Assembly: GCF_017591435.1 (NCBI RefSeq) | Contig: NC_059301.1 | Coordinates: 36,282,050 to 36,346,049, forward strand | From: Portunus trituberculatus | Lineage: Eukaryota; Arthropoda; Malacostraca; Decapoda; Portunidae | DNA length: 64,000 nucleotides | Direction of reading: 5' to 3' | Part shown: one piece after another, positions 1 to 9,605 of the stretch | How the letters are laid out: every line of letters starts with the position of its first letter | Position numbering within the stretch: position 1 is the first letter of the stretch | Made by a program: the position numbers and the translations under genes | The notes under the pieces: generated by a model | Database searches by the model: none | What the model was told of the DNA's origin: nothing | What the model saw: the letters and a program-made list of their open reading frames with translations, nothing else

Positions 1-538
1 ACTGTTGGATATAATAAACTACAACTAAAGGAGTGTCATCTGTGGCTTACTTGGCAGGAGAGCTTCGAGAGTTGCACGGGAAGATGTGATGCGCCATTGC
101 TGGTAATTTAAGTCAGTAAGGAATGGAGCTCTCCATCAATTATTACCTTGGGTCTTCCTGTGTCGTGTTCTTGGCACATCTCATTTACCTTCTTTGTGAT
201 AGAGCCCCAAGCAGCTTTTTTGTGCCACTGAATGGTGAAGCCAATCAGCCTTCATGTTTCATCATAGTGCCGACTATGAGGAGGGAAGGTCTTGCCATGG
301 GTCCAGCTTGGTTTTCCATACTGGCTCTTTCAGCCTTAGGGGTCATAATATCCTTTATAACAACAAGAAGTGAGTAGGAAATGTGGCACTGCTTAGTGGC
401 TGGAACTGGCCAGCTGGGCTGAAGGCCATAAATACTGAGACAAAGTACATGTGCCTTGTGCTTGGTGGACTTTGCTTATACACATACTCAAATTTATGCG
501 CACATATCTTTACAAAAGGTATGATAAATTATCATGTT

Positions 539-540
<2 letters not shown>
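1..540. other. unassigned sequence
   Basis: No gene is recognised. An 84-codon open frame at 123-377 (+) is unlike any family known to me and is probably chance. The minus strand has short open stretches broken by stops. The last 15 bases before the CA tract (tcatgttattcac) recur at 4960-4972, also directly before a CA tract, so this may be a repeat edge. Confidence 0.4.

Positions 541-541
<1 letters not shown>

Positions 542-581
<40 letters not shown>
542..581. repeat. (CA)n microsatellite at 5' edge of LINE A
   Basis: An uninterrupted CA dinucleotide run, followed after the short sequence gacac by LINE homology. The junction is set by alignment with LINE C, where the same LINE sequence at 15715 onward is preceded by ORF1 coding sequence instead of CA. 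Confidence 0.95.
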
Positions 582-586
<5 letters not shown>

Positions 587-587
587 T

Positions 588-871
588 TGGGAGCTTTTGA
601 GGAAGGCAAGAATACACCATTAAAATTGAAATTAAAGTCTCAGGTGGCAGCTGAGGCCTTCTTGAAGAGGGCTTGGAAACTTAAGAACTCTGAGGAAACC
701 AAAACAATTTACATAAGAAATATGTCACAGGATGAGCGAATGAAAATGAAAGAGCTTGTAACTGAAGTGAAGGAGAGGAATGACGAAAGAACAGAGGAGG
801 AAAAGACCAAGTTTTTTTGGAGGATGAGAAAAGGGAGGCTAAAGAAATGGTGGATAAAACAGGCGGAATAG
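588..871 (+). pseudogene. LINE A ORF1 C-terminal fragment
   Basis: This encodes the RRM-like/C-terminal part of a LINE ORF1 nucleic-acid-binding protein. It begins at LGAFEEGKN, aligned with the same residues in LINE C near 15713, and ends KKWWIKQAE-stop. Its frame is 2 and the downstream endonuclease frame is 1, so ORF1 and ORF2 are offset by -1. A run of seven T at 812-818 lies just before the end. In copies B and C the run is eight T, which changes the reading of the last residues. Confidence 0.75.
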
Positions 872-909
872 ACATTACATGGAAGAAAGAGACTAGGAAT
901 GGAATACAA

Positions 910-1938
910 GTGACTTATATGAATATAGATGGATTTCTGTCTAAGAGGCTAGAATGTATGAATTAACTAAGAAATAACGAACCAGACATAATGTGTATAG
1001 TGGAAACAAAGCTAAGGCCCGAAATAAAGATAGACTGGTTCGTTGTAAAACACTACAAAGTATGGAGAAATAATAGAAAAAATAAAGGAGGTGGTGGTAT
1101 AATGGTTCTTACTAAGGAAGATCTGATAGTGAAGGAGGTGAACTATAGTAAGAGAAATGAGGAAGTGATAAGTATGCTTATAACAGATGGCAAGAGGCAC
1201 ATTAATATTATAACAGTATACATACCACCCAGAACCAATGCTTGGGAATATGAACAGTACCAAATGGTGATGAGAAATACTCTAGACAGAATGAAGCAAG
1301 AACTCATCAGAAAGGATAGAGTGATGATAGTCAGAGACTTTAATTGTAAAGAAATAGTGTGGGAAGACTACGAAGTGGTGAACGGTGGTGAGTGGGCAGA
1401 GGAATTGTTAAAGGTAGCAACAAATAACTTGATGACACAGTGGGTGAGATCACCAACAAGGTGCAGGGGACAAGATGTTGCAGCAAGGTTGGATTTGGTA
1501 TTTACCAGGGCATCTCTAAAAGAGGAAATTGAACATAAATGTCCCTTGGGGAGAAGCGATCATGATGTCCTAAGCTTTGAGCTGGAAACGGAATTAAGCA
1601 CAAATAAGATTGTGGAACGCAGGAAGGAAAAATTAAATTATATTAGGGCAAATTATAACCATATAAGGGAGTTCTTTAATGAAATTGACTGGTCCGTGGT
1701 ATACCAGGAAAGGGATATGCAATTGAAATATGATAAATTTATGGATTTGTATAACTCTGCTGTGAAAAAGTTTGTGCCATATTACAGAAAGAGGACTTTA
1801 AATAATAAACAGTGGTTTAATAGAAATTGTGAAGAAGCAAAAAAGAACAAAGAAAAGGCATGGAAGAAACTTAAGAAAACAGTGATGTATTATCAAGAGA
1901 AGTTTACAAAACAGCAAGGAATAGATATGTTGAAGTAA
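910..1938 (+). pseudogene. LINE A ORF2 endonuclease domain
   Basis: An apurinic-like (EEP family) endonuclease. Motifs in order are a VTYMNIDG start, IMCIVETKL, DFNCKEIVWEDYE, RLDLVFTRA and a terminal GRSDHDVLSFELE, matching the metal and phosphate-binding blocks of this family. A TAA at 964-966 interrupts the start, and the same stop is present in LINE C. The frame is lost at about 1880 by a one-base deletion relative to LINE C. Confidence 0.85.
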
Positions 1939-2275
1939 GGAGAACAGCACAGAAGGAATATGAACAGAGGGTGGTGGAAAACTGTGATAGTGACCCAAAA
2001 ATGTTTTACAAATTCATAAATGGAAAACTAAATATAAGGGAGGCAATAGTAAAGGTAAAAAATGGGAAGAAGTATATGAGGATGCTGGAGATATAGCTGA
2101 AATTTTGAACGACAACTTTTGCAAAGTGTTTACAAAGGAGGAGCATTTTATGGAAGGAAGACCTATGGAAATAAAGCAAATGCAGGACATCATGGTTACT
2201 AAGGAAGATGTAAAGAAAATTATAAGCAATCTGGATATTAATAAATCGATGGGGCCTGATGGCATATCTGGATGA

Positions 2276-3458
2276 TTGCTAAATGAATGTAAGGATCAAT
2301 TGTTGAACCCTGTATTTGATATTGTGGAAACCTCCATACGAACAGGATTAGTCCCGAAAGAGTGGAAAAGAGCTGACATTGTGCCTATATATAAGAATGG
2401 TAGTAGAATGGAACCGCTAAATTATAGACCAGTATCGTTGACTAGTATATTGTGCAAGGTATGTGAAGAAGTAATTAAAGCTAAGTGGAGTGAGTATCTA
2501 GAAAGTGAAAACATTCTGAGTGAAAGACAGTTTGGTTTCAGAAAAGGAAGATCATGCGTATCCAATTTATTATGTTTTTATTCAAGAGTGACTGACATAC
2601 TGCAACATAGAGAGGGATGGGTGGATACTATCTACCTGGACTTGAGGAAGGCCTTTGATAAAGTACCACACAATAGACTGATGTGGAAACTAAAGAAGAT
2701 TAGAGGAGTAAATGATAAACTAGCAAAATGGATGGAAAATTACTTAATGGGAAGAGAAATGAGAACAGTGGTGAGAGGAAGGAAGTCCGAGTGGAAGAAG
2801 GTAACCAGTGGAGTTCCACAAGAGTCAGTGCTTGGTCCCATCATGTTTTTGATTTATGTTAATGATATGCCAGTAGGAATTGATAGTTACATGAACATGG
2901 TTGCGGACAATACTAAAATTATGAGGAGAGTAAGGAATGTGGAAGATTGTAACAAGTTACAGGAAGATCTTGATAAAATATATGAGTGGAGTAAGGAGTG
3001 GCAGATGGAATTTAATATAGACAAGACCCATGTTATGAAAATGGGAAGTAGATACAGACCAAACTGGGATTACAGGTTGGGTGATGAGAAAATTAAAGAG
3101 ACCAATGAGGAGAAAGACTTAGGAGTAACTGTGCAAAACACTTTGTCACCAGAGAAACACATTAACAAGATTTTTTGGAAAACATATAAAATGCTTCAAA
3201 ATATTGGCCTTGCATTCCACTACCTAGATGAAGGAATGATGAAGAAGATATTATGTGCCTTAATAAGACCCCAGTTAGAATATGCAGCTTGTGTCTGGTC
3301 ACTGCATATGAAGAAAAATGTGAAGAAGGTAGAAAGGGTACAGAGGCTGGCAACAAGGATAGTACCAGGACTCAGGGAGTTAGACTATGAGGAAAGACTG
3401 AGGAAGCTGGGGCTGACCACATTAGAGGAGAGAAGAACAAGAGGAGACATGATAACTA
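2276..3458 (+). pseudogene. LINE A ORF2 reverse transcriptase domain
   Basis: Non-LTR reverse transcriptase blocks: the RPVSLTS finger motif, FGFRKGRSC, the YLDLRKAFDKVPH palm aspartate block and TSGVPQ. The catalytic pair normally read as ADD is ADN here, so activity is unlikely. A TGA at 2273-2275 replaces a codon that is arginine in LINE C. The open frame appears to continue past 3458, but that part is transposon sequence, not LINE. Confidence 0.9.
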
Positions 3459-4505
3459 CAGGCAACCCCCGTTTAACGAAGGTTCACACAACGAAATTTC
3501 GCTATAACGAAGGTTTCATTTTAATACCATCTGCTCGTTTAACAAACATCAAACTCGCTTTAACAAAGTTTTATCCAGGTAATTTTTTTCCAAATTTGAA
3601 AGCCCCACTGTATCATGCAAGCTGACAGGCTTTTGAATACATCAGGAGCTGCTGGTACTAAGGCCTGCCTTAGGAGAAATCCTGAGACACCTATAGAATA
3701 AAGATCAAGATCAAGCCTCTCTTGGACAACACAGGCTTTGCCGATACAAAGGCCTGACTCAGAAGAAATTCTGTGTCACCTGTAGCATCAAGATCAAGAT
3801 CACACGCACCACTCACTACCCAGTCAAAACATAACAGCGTCACCAGCAGCTCATCTTCCTTAGTTCAACTTACCACCAAAACGCCCTGCAATGTGGCCTA
3901 AAGTTCCTACGAAGACCAGGAAGTGTCTTACTCTCGAAGTGAAGCTGGGTATTATTCACAGACAAGAGAGGGGCCAGAAAACTAATAACATCGCTTCCCA
4001 CCATGGCTTGACTCCATCTACTGTCTACTATTTTCAAGTCAAGATACTCTATTAAGAAGGCTAGTGAGACCTCATCTTCCTTGCAAGCTAAAAGAACCAC
4101 CAGAACTTGTGACTCTACAATGGATAAAATGGAAAGCCTTGTGGAAATGTGGTACATAAGTTTTGTATGCAGTACCATGATGCGCACTTTGTTTACATTC
4201 CACAGGTTGCCGGTTAGTGTATTTCCCCATTTCACTCTCCCTCCCTTCATAAAGTTAAGATCATCAACATTATAAAGTTACGTACCTACATACATTAGTG
4301 TACATTATAATGACTTAAATTAAACTACCTAAATGTTTAACTTCATAATTTTTACTTTCATTAAATCTTTTACTGTACTATGATGCACTCTCACTTTGCT
4401 TACTCTCAATGGAAGTTATACTTGTTATAAACGGTTCGCTTAACGAAGTTTCGCTTAACGGTGTTTTTTAGGAACGTAACCCCTTCGTTAAACGGGGGTT
4501 GCCTG
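3459..4505 (+). mobile_element. pogo/Tigger-like DNA transposon, copy 1
   Basis: It has terminal inverted repeats CAGGCAACCCCCGTTTAACG at the left and the reverse complement of nearly the same sequence at the right. TA is duplicated at 3457-3458 and 4506-4507. LINE C has the uninterrupted site (ataactatgtataaattgg near 18266-18284) with a single TA, which proves the boundaries. The interior encodes only the start of a pogo-type transposase, so the copy is internally deleted and non-autonomous. A second member of the family lies at 33621-34524. Confidence 0.93.
3891..4254 (+). pseudogene. pogo-type transposase N-terminal fragment (broken)
   Basis: ATG at 3891 opens a segment containing KTRKCLTLEVKLGIIHRQER, then HGLTPSTVYYFQ, resembling the N-terminal psq/CENP-B-type helix-turn-helix of Tigger transposases. 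A stop follows near 4054. The next family segment (LQAKRTTRTCDSTMDK) resumes in another frame near 4081, so at least one frameshift is present. No DDE catalytic core remains. The copy at 34080-34229 (minus) has the matching N-terminus. Confidence 0.8.
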
Positions 4506-4764
4506 TATGTATAAATTGGTGAACAAGATTGACATACTGGACAGAGAGTTGATAAAGGTGACCACAAGTAATCATCTCCGAGGACATGGAAAAAAGCTAA
4601 TAAAAGACATCTGTCTAAATGACGTGATAAAATACAGTTTCCCGCATCGTAGCATTGATAAGTGGAATAAACTGAGCAGTGATGTCGTTGACGCGGTGTG
4701 TGTCAATCAGATGAAAGAGAGATATGACAGGAATGGACAAGGAGACAAGACACAGAGAGCTTAG
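4506..4764 (+). pseudogene. LINE A ORF2 C-terminal end
   Basis: Continues the LINE A reading frame after the pogo insertion: MYKLVNKIDIL, then YSFPHRSIDKWNKLSSDVV, the C-terminal block typical of CR1/L2 proteins (aromatic, R-x3-WN-x-L). It ends with the TAG at 4762-4764. The sequence is nearly identical to LINE C 18271-18524. Confidence 0.85.
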
Positions 4765-4793
4765 CTCAGGCCCTGTAATACACAAATAGGTAA

Positions 4794-4796
<3 letters not shown>

Positions 4797-4836
<40 letters not shown>
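4797..4836. repeat. (CA)n microsatellite
   Basis: CA run directly following the LINE A tail (aataggtaaatacaca) and directly preceding the next truncated LINE fragment. Confidence 0.95.
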
Positions 4837-4837
<1 letters not shown>

Positions 4838-4930
4838 CAAAGATGTGTTGAGACTTAGAATAGTTTGAGTGAGGAAGTGGTGTCAGCAATGAGCGCGCAT
4901 AGTTTTAAAGAGAAATTGGTAAATACACAC
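4837..4930 (+). mobile_element. CR1-like LINE 3' fragment
   Basis: A 5'-truncated copy: gcaaagatgtgttgagactt to agagaaattggtaaatacacac matches the last coding part and tail of LINE B (9076-9160 and 9235-9250), with the intervening piece deleted. It begins exactly at the CA run. It is followed by an A-rich stretch (4931-4960) and another CA run at 4970-4994. Confidence 0.8.
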
Positions 4931-4969
4931 AAAATAATAAATAAAAAAAAAATAAAAAATCATGTTATT

Positions 4970-4994
4970 CACACACACACACACACACACACAC
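4970..4994. repeat. (CA)n microsatellite at 5' edge of LINE B
   Basis: CA run preceded by tcatgttatt, the same flank seen before the CA run at 542. LINE B ORF1 sequence starts immediately after it. Confidence 0.95.
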
Positions 4995-4997
4995 GAC

Positions 4998-5571
4998 ATG
5001 ATTAAAAAAGAAGTACAAGCATGGAAAATCCAAGATAAGAAAGACAAGGAATCATTTCAAGAAGTATTTCAAGAACAGTTAAAAGAAAGAGATGAAAATA
5101 TGACAAGCAAAATGATAGGAGTCCTCAAGAAAAAAGAAAATTTAGTAAGAGAAATTGCGTAAAAAAAGAAGTGTAATTATTTTTGGACTGAAAGAAAATA
5201 ATGTTAAATATAGACCAAGAAGGGAAAAAGACGAAATGAAATCAGTAAAAGACCTACTAAAACATCTGAATGACGAGGATAGACAGAACTTAGAAGAGGA
5301 AGTAGAAGAAATCCATAGAATGGGACCATATCAAGAAGGAACAGTGAGACCAATTAAGATATTACTAAAATCACAAGCAGCAGCAGAAGAAGTACTATAT
5401 AGAAAAACAAAACTCAGAGAAACAGAAGGTTGCAAAGATATATATATAAAGAAAAATAGAAATGAGGAGGAAAGGAAGAGACACAATGAACTGGTGGCAG
5501 AAGCAAGAGAAAAAAATAATGAAAGGTCAGAAGAGGAGAAGAAGGCATTTTTTTTGGAGAATTATAGGTGA
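4998..5571 (+). pseudogene. LINE B ORF1 (5' truncated, broken)
   Basis: A lysine/glutamate-rich coiled-coil segment (IKKEVQAWKIQDKKDKESFQ) leads to RSVIIFGLKE, an RRM-like block, then RMGPYQEGTVRPIKILLKSQ and the C-terminal region, the same arrangement as in LINEs C and D. A TAA interrupts at 5158-5160. An eight-T run at 5548-5555 places the tail in the ORF2 frame and brings a stop at 5569-5571. Confidence 0.8.
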
Positions 5572-5583
5572 CAGGATAAGGAA

Positions 5584-6425
5584 ATGGTATATAAAAGAGA
5601 AAGAAGAGAAAAGAATGGAGCAAGTTTAACTAAAAATGATAAGAACAAGAGATTAAAAATGATGTATACAAACATAGATGGGATTTTATCTAGTAAATTA
5701 GAATTAAGAGATTACATAAAGAAAGAAGAACCAGATATTGTATGCCTGGTGGAAACAAAGTTAAATGAGGCAATAAAAATAGACATAGATAAAAGGTATA
5801 ATATATGGAGGAGAGACAGAGTGGGTAAAGGAGGAGGAGGAGTCATGATGATGTTAAGGAAGGAGATAGTGGTAAATCAAGTGGAGTTTGGGGAAGGAAA
5901 ATCAGAAATACTGTATGTCAAGATGCATATTAACAAAAAGGAGTTAACAATCATTAGAACATATGTGCCACCAAAAACAAACTCATAGACTAACCAAGAA
6001 TATAAAGACATGATAGATGACACAATAAGGAGTCTTACAAGAATCATTAAGGAAAGGAGAAAAGTGATATTGGTAGGAGATTTCAACTGTAAGGAGGTAG
6101 ACTGGGAAAATTATGAAAGTGGTATGGGGGAAGATGCCTGGGGAGATAGATTCCTGAACCTAATGATAGATAATTTGATGGTCCAAAGAGTAAAGGAAAA
6201 CACAAGATTCAGAGGAAACGATGAGCCGGCAAGATTAGACCTAGTTTTTACAAGGGATATACCAATTAACGATGATATAAGATACAAGTGCCCATTGCGA
6301 AAGAGTGACCATGTAATATTAGAGATGGATATAGAAGAAGGAAAGGAAGATAGAGATGAATCATACAAAGGAGACCAATTAAATTACAGAAAGGCTGATA
6401 TTGAGAATCTCAAGAACTATTTTAA
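5584..6425 (+). pseudogene. LINE B ORF2 endonuclease domain
   Basis: An EEP-type endonuclease: MMYTNIDGILSSKL, PDIVCLVETKL, ILVGDFNCKEVDWENYE, RLDLVFTRD and KSDHVILEMD are all visible. One TAG (5986-5988) follows TYVPPKTNS. The frame then continues to 6425, where the piggyBac element begins. Confidence 0.88.
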
Positions 6426-7162
6426 CCCGCTAAGACCGATGGCCGCAAAATTCGCACCCTCCCATTACCGCAATTATCATAAAAAAATCAACTCTTATAA
6501 ATTACTCTGGAAAAAAATCTGCTGTTAGTAGACATGACAATGCATCATCCTACAAGTTTTTATTGCTCTACTCACTATGGTTGTCTCAGAATAATAACCG
6601 ATAATTGGAGAAGATTGTGGTAGCGGCAACTCGGGGGAGGTGCTTTTATGTGTATTCTTACATAATGTAAGGCACTGCTCATGTTTTTATGTGTTTTCAC
6701 ATGTTTTCGTGTTTTCACCATATTGGCTGATTATAGTTACGTATGTTTTATCAAGCGTGGGTGACGATGTTGTCACAATAGCGGGGTCGGGATCTACCTC
6801 CAACCTGTGCACTTTGCGTCTTGTCCCGCCTTGTCTATCACTTTTATCACTAAACTTTAGCTTCCTCTTAGCACCAGTAGCCATAGTTGTAAATAATAGT
6901 TCCTTAAATAAGTAAATACGTACATAATTATCACCGCGACACGACGCTCACGCACCTCACAGAAATTTGCGGGAGACTAGCTGGCTAGAGCGGTGTGCTT
7001 CCTGGGAGCCGACAGTACTACCATAGGCCTACGTCATGACCAAATATAGCAGCGCTACCAATGCTAGCGCGGTTTTTATTAGCGCTCAAAGTAGCTGCCC
7101 CATTTAAGGACTATCGGAAGTGTGCTATGCAGCCGTATTTAAGGCCTGTCGGACTTTACGGG
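6426..7162 (-). mobile_element. piggyBac-type element, internally deleted
   Basis: TTAA is duplicated at 6422-6425 and 7163-7166. The inverted ends start CCCGCTAAGACCGAtGGCC at the left and CCCGTAAAGTCCGACAGGCC on the opposite strand at the right. TTAA duplication with CCC-type ends is diagnostic of piggyBac. Only a short N-terminal-like open frame remains on the minus strand (6687-6884), so the copy cannot encode a transposase. Excision in silico restores the LINE B frame. Confidence 0.9.
6687..6884 (-). pseudogene. short open frame in piggyBac remnant
   Basis: A 65-residue frame, basic at the start (MATGAKRKLKFSDK), located inside the TTAA-flanked element and antisense to the LINE. It could be the N-terminus of the lost transposase. 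No DDD catalytic residues or C-terminal cysteine-rich finger are present. Identity is inferred from position only. Confidence 0.35.
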
Positions 7163-8335
7163 TTAAAAACGTAAACTGGGAGGAGATGGAAAACTCATTA
7201 ACAGTTCAAGAGAAATATAACTTATTTTTGGAAATATACAAAACTGGGGTCAGGGAATATGTTCCGAAATATAGACCTAAAGAAGAAGGAAAGAAAGATT
7301 GGTTTAATGCAAGATGTGCTAGGGCAAAGGAGAAACGAGATGGAGCATGGAAAAGGTGGAGAAGAAACAGAAATCCAGAAAATAAGGAAAACTTCAAAAC
7401 AGCAAGAAATGAATATGCTAAGGTGAGAAAGGAAGAAGAAAAGAACTATGAAAAGGACATTGTCGAAAAATGTAAGGAACAACCAAATTTGTTCTACAGA
7501 TTCATAAATGGAAAAATAAGACAAAAAGAAACAATAGAAAGGTTAAAAGGAGAAAACAGAATGGTGGTGTTAAATAGTAAATTTCATGAGGTCTTTACTA
7601 AGGAATCCAAATTTGAAAGACCACAGGGTAATAGAGAGACTGTCTATATGAAAGAGATTAAAGTAACCAAGCTTGAAATAAAAAAGTTGATGACGGAATT
7701 GGATGAGGAAAAGGCAATGGGACCGGATGAAGTCTCAGGCAGAATACTGAAAGAATGTAGGGAAGAACTAGCAAGTCCAATATACAACATCATAAAATGC
7801 TCAATAGAAAATGGAACAGTGCCAGTGGAGTGGAAAAGAGCTGAGGTGGTTCTCATATATAAGAGCGGAAGGAAGGAAGAACCTTTAAATTACAGACCGG
7901 TATCACTAACTAGTGTAATATGCAAGATGTGTGAAAAAGTAATAAAGAAGCAATGGATCGAGTTTCTTGAAGACAACAAAATATTATCAAATAGCCAATT
8001 TGGTTTTAGAAAAGGTCGGTCATGTGTGACAAATTTATTGAGTTTCTACTCTAGAATAGTTGATAAAGTACAAGAGAGAGAGGGATGGGTTGACTGTATT
8101 TATTTAGATCTAAAAAAGGCTTTTGATAAAGTGCCACATGAAAGATTACTATGGAAGTTAGAGGAGAAGGGTGGCTTAAAAGGAAGCACATTGAGATGGA
8201 TGAAGAATTACTTAAGGGGGAAAGAAATAAGGACGATAGTTAAAGATATGAAGTCCAAGTGGAGAACAGTAGACAGCGGAGTGCCACAGGGTCAGTATTG
8301 GCACCAATACTTTTTCTCGTATATATAAATGACAT
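7163..8335 (+). pseudogene. LINE B ORF2 linker and reverse transcriptase
   Basis: From the piggyBac edge the frame runs through NVNWEEMENS, a basic linker (WFNARCARAKEKRD), KAMGPDEVSGRIL, NYRPVSLTSVICKMCE, FGFRKGRSCVTN and YLDLKKAFDKVPHERLL to SGVPQG. A one-base deletion after SGVPQG (about 8290) shifts the frame. The catalytic block beyond reads INLFMDDAKLC in the next frame, so ADD has become MDD. Confidence 0.88.
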
Positions 8336-9195
8336 GCCAGAGGGAGTGAACAGCTACATAAATCTGTTTATGGATGATGCGAAACTGTGCAGTCATTAAA
8401 CAAAAGAGGATTGTGAAATACTACAGGAAGACTTAAACAAGATCTGGAAATGGAGCAAAAAATGGGAGATGGAATTCAATGTGGACAAAAGCCATGTCAT
8501 GGAAATGGGAAAAAGTGAAAGACGACCAGTGGGAATCTATAAGATGGGAGATGGAGTAGAACTAGAAAAAAGTAAAAAAGGAAAAGGACTTGGGAGTGAC
8601 AATGGAAGAAAATAATCAACCGGTAAGCCATATTGATAGAATTTTCAGAGAGACGTATAATTTGCTAAGGAATATTGGAATAGCATTTCACTATATGGAA
8701 AAGGAAATGATGAAGAAATTGATAAGTACTAAAATAAGACCTAGATTGGAATATGGAGGAGTTGTGTGGACTCCCCATAAAAAGAAACACATAAGAAAAT
8801 TAGAGAGACTACAAAAAATGGCTACAAGAATGGTTCCAGAATTTAAAGGGATGGCATATGAGGAGAGACTAAAGGCAATGGATCTACCAACCTTGGAGCA
8901 GAGAAGAGAGAGAGGGGATCTGATACAAGTTTATAAATTGATTAACGGAATGGATGAAGTGGATAATGAGAAACTGATCCTGAGAGAAGAATATGACTTT
9001 AGAAGCACAAGATTGCATAGTAAGAAACTAAGGAAGGGACGATGTCTGAGAGATGTTAAAAAATTTAGTTTCCCGCAAAGATGTGTTGAGACTTGGAACA
9101 GTTTGAGTGAGGAAGTGGTATCAGTAAAGAGTGTACATAGTTTTAAAGAAAAATTGGATAAGTGTAGATATGGAGACGGGACCACACGAGCATAA
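8336..9195 (+). pseudogene. LINE B ORF2 C-terminal half
   Basis: Continues the reverse transcriptase thumb (MEFNVDKSHVM) and the C-terminal CR1/L2 block (KKFSFPQRCVETWNSLSEEV), ending with TAA at 9193-9195. A stop near 8398 and a frameshift near 8575 break it. The 3' UTR is only about 25 bases before the tail repeats begin. Confidence 0.85.
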
Positions 9196-9241
9196 AGCCC
9201 AGGCCCTGTAAAACTACAACTAGGTAAATACAACTAGGTAA

Positions 9242-9243
<2 letters not shown>

Positions 9244-9289
<46 letters not shown>
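9244..9289. repeat. (CA)n microsatellite
   Basis: CA run between the LINE B tail and the next 5'-truncated LINE fragment. Confidence 0.95.
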
Positions 9290-9291
<2 letters not shown>

Positions 9292-9538
9292 CATTCATAG
9301 CACAAGATCGCATAGTAAAAAACTGAAAAAGGGAAGATGTCTGAGAAATGTTAAAAAATTTAGTTTCCCGCAAAGATGTATTGAGACGTGGAACAGTTTA
9401 AATGAAGAAGTAGTGTCTGCAACGAGTGTGCATACTTTTAAAGTAAGATTGGATAAGTGCAGATATGAAGACGGGGCCACACGAGCATAAAGCCCAGGCC
9501 CTGTAAAACTACAACTAGGTAAATGCAACTAGGTAAAT
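9290..9538 (+). mobile_element. CR1-like LINE 3' fragment
   Basis: A 5'-truncated copy whose first recognisable bases (tagcacaagatcgcatagtaa) match LINE B from about 9003 on. It retains the C-terminal block and a TAA, then two AGGTAAAT units and (CA)n. It starts within a few bases of the CA tract, as do the other copies. Confidence 0.88.
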
Positions 9539-9605
9539 ACACACACACATACACACCAAAAAAAAAAAAAATTAAAATAAAATAAAATAAAATAAAAAAA
9601 ATTGC
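9539..9605. repeat. (CA)n followed by A-rich / (AAAAT)n tract
   Basis: A short CA run ends the preceding LINE fragment, then a poly-A stretch and AATAAAATAAAAT repeats. Nothing coding is visible. Confidence 0.8.

Larger units (their letters stand above)
588..4836 (+). mobile_element. CR1-like LINE copy A, 5' truncated, with pogo insertion
   Basis: A non-LTR retrotransposon running ORF1 C-terminus, endonuclease, reverse transcriptase and C-terminal domain. Reverse transcriptase motifs (NYRPVSLTS, FGFRKGRSC, YLDLRKAFDKVPH, TSGVPQ) resemble the CR1/L2 group. The 3' end is short: stop codon, ggccctgtaat, copies of an AGGTAAATACA unit, then (CA)n. It is most similar to LINE C (14833-18596). It is dead: the coding frame has several frameshifts and stops, and the catalytic F/YADD motif reads VADN near 2900. 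A DNA transposon at 3459-4505 splits the C-terminal region. Confidence 0.9.
4995..9243 (+). mobile_element. CR1-like LINE copy B with piggyBac insertion
   Basis: ORF1, endonuclease, reverse transcriptase and C-terminal domain in order on the plus strand, in a subfamily distinct from A and C. It starts inside ORF1 at a CA tract and ends with two copies of a CAACTAGGTAAATA unit followed by (CA)n. A TTAA-flanked element at 6426-7162 separates the endonuclease from the reverse transcriptase; removing it rejoins NLKNYF to NVNWEEME. Frameshifts at about 8290 and stops at 5158, 5572 and 5986 make it non-functional. Confidence 0.9.

Noticed and set aside
123..377. 84-codon plus-strand frame
   Set aside because: No recognised domain, no splice or transcript context; composition ordinary for non-coding sequence.
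3459..3625. Extension of the LINE A reverse transcriptase frame
   Set aside because: The last 55 codons are pogo-like transposon sequence read through by chance.
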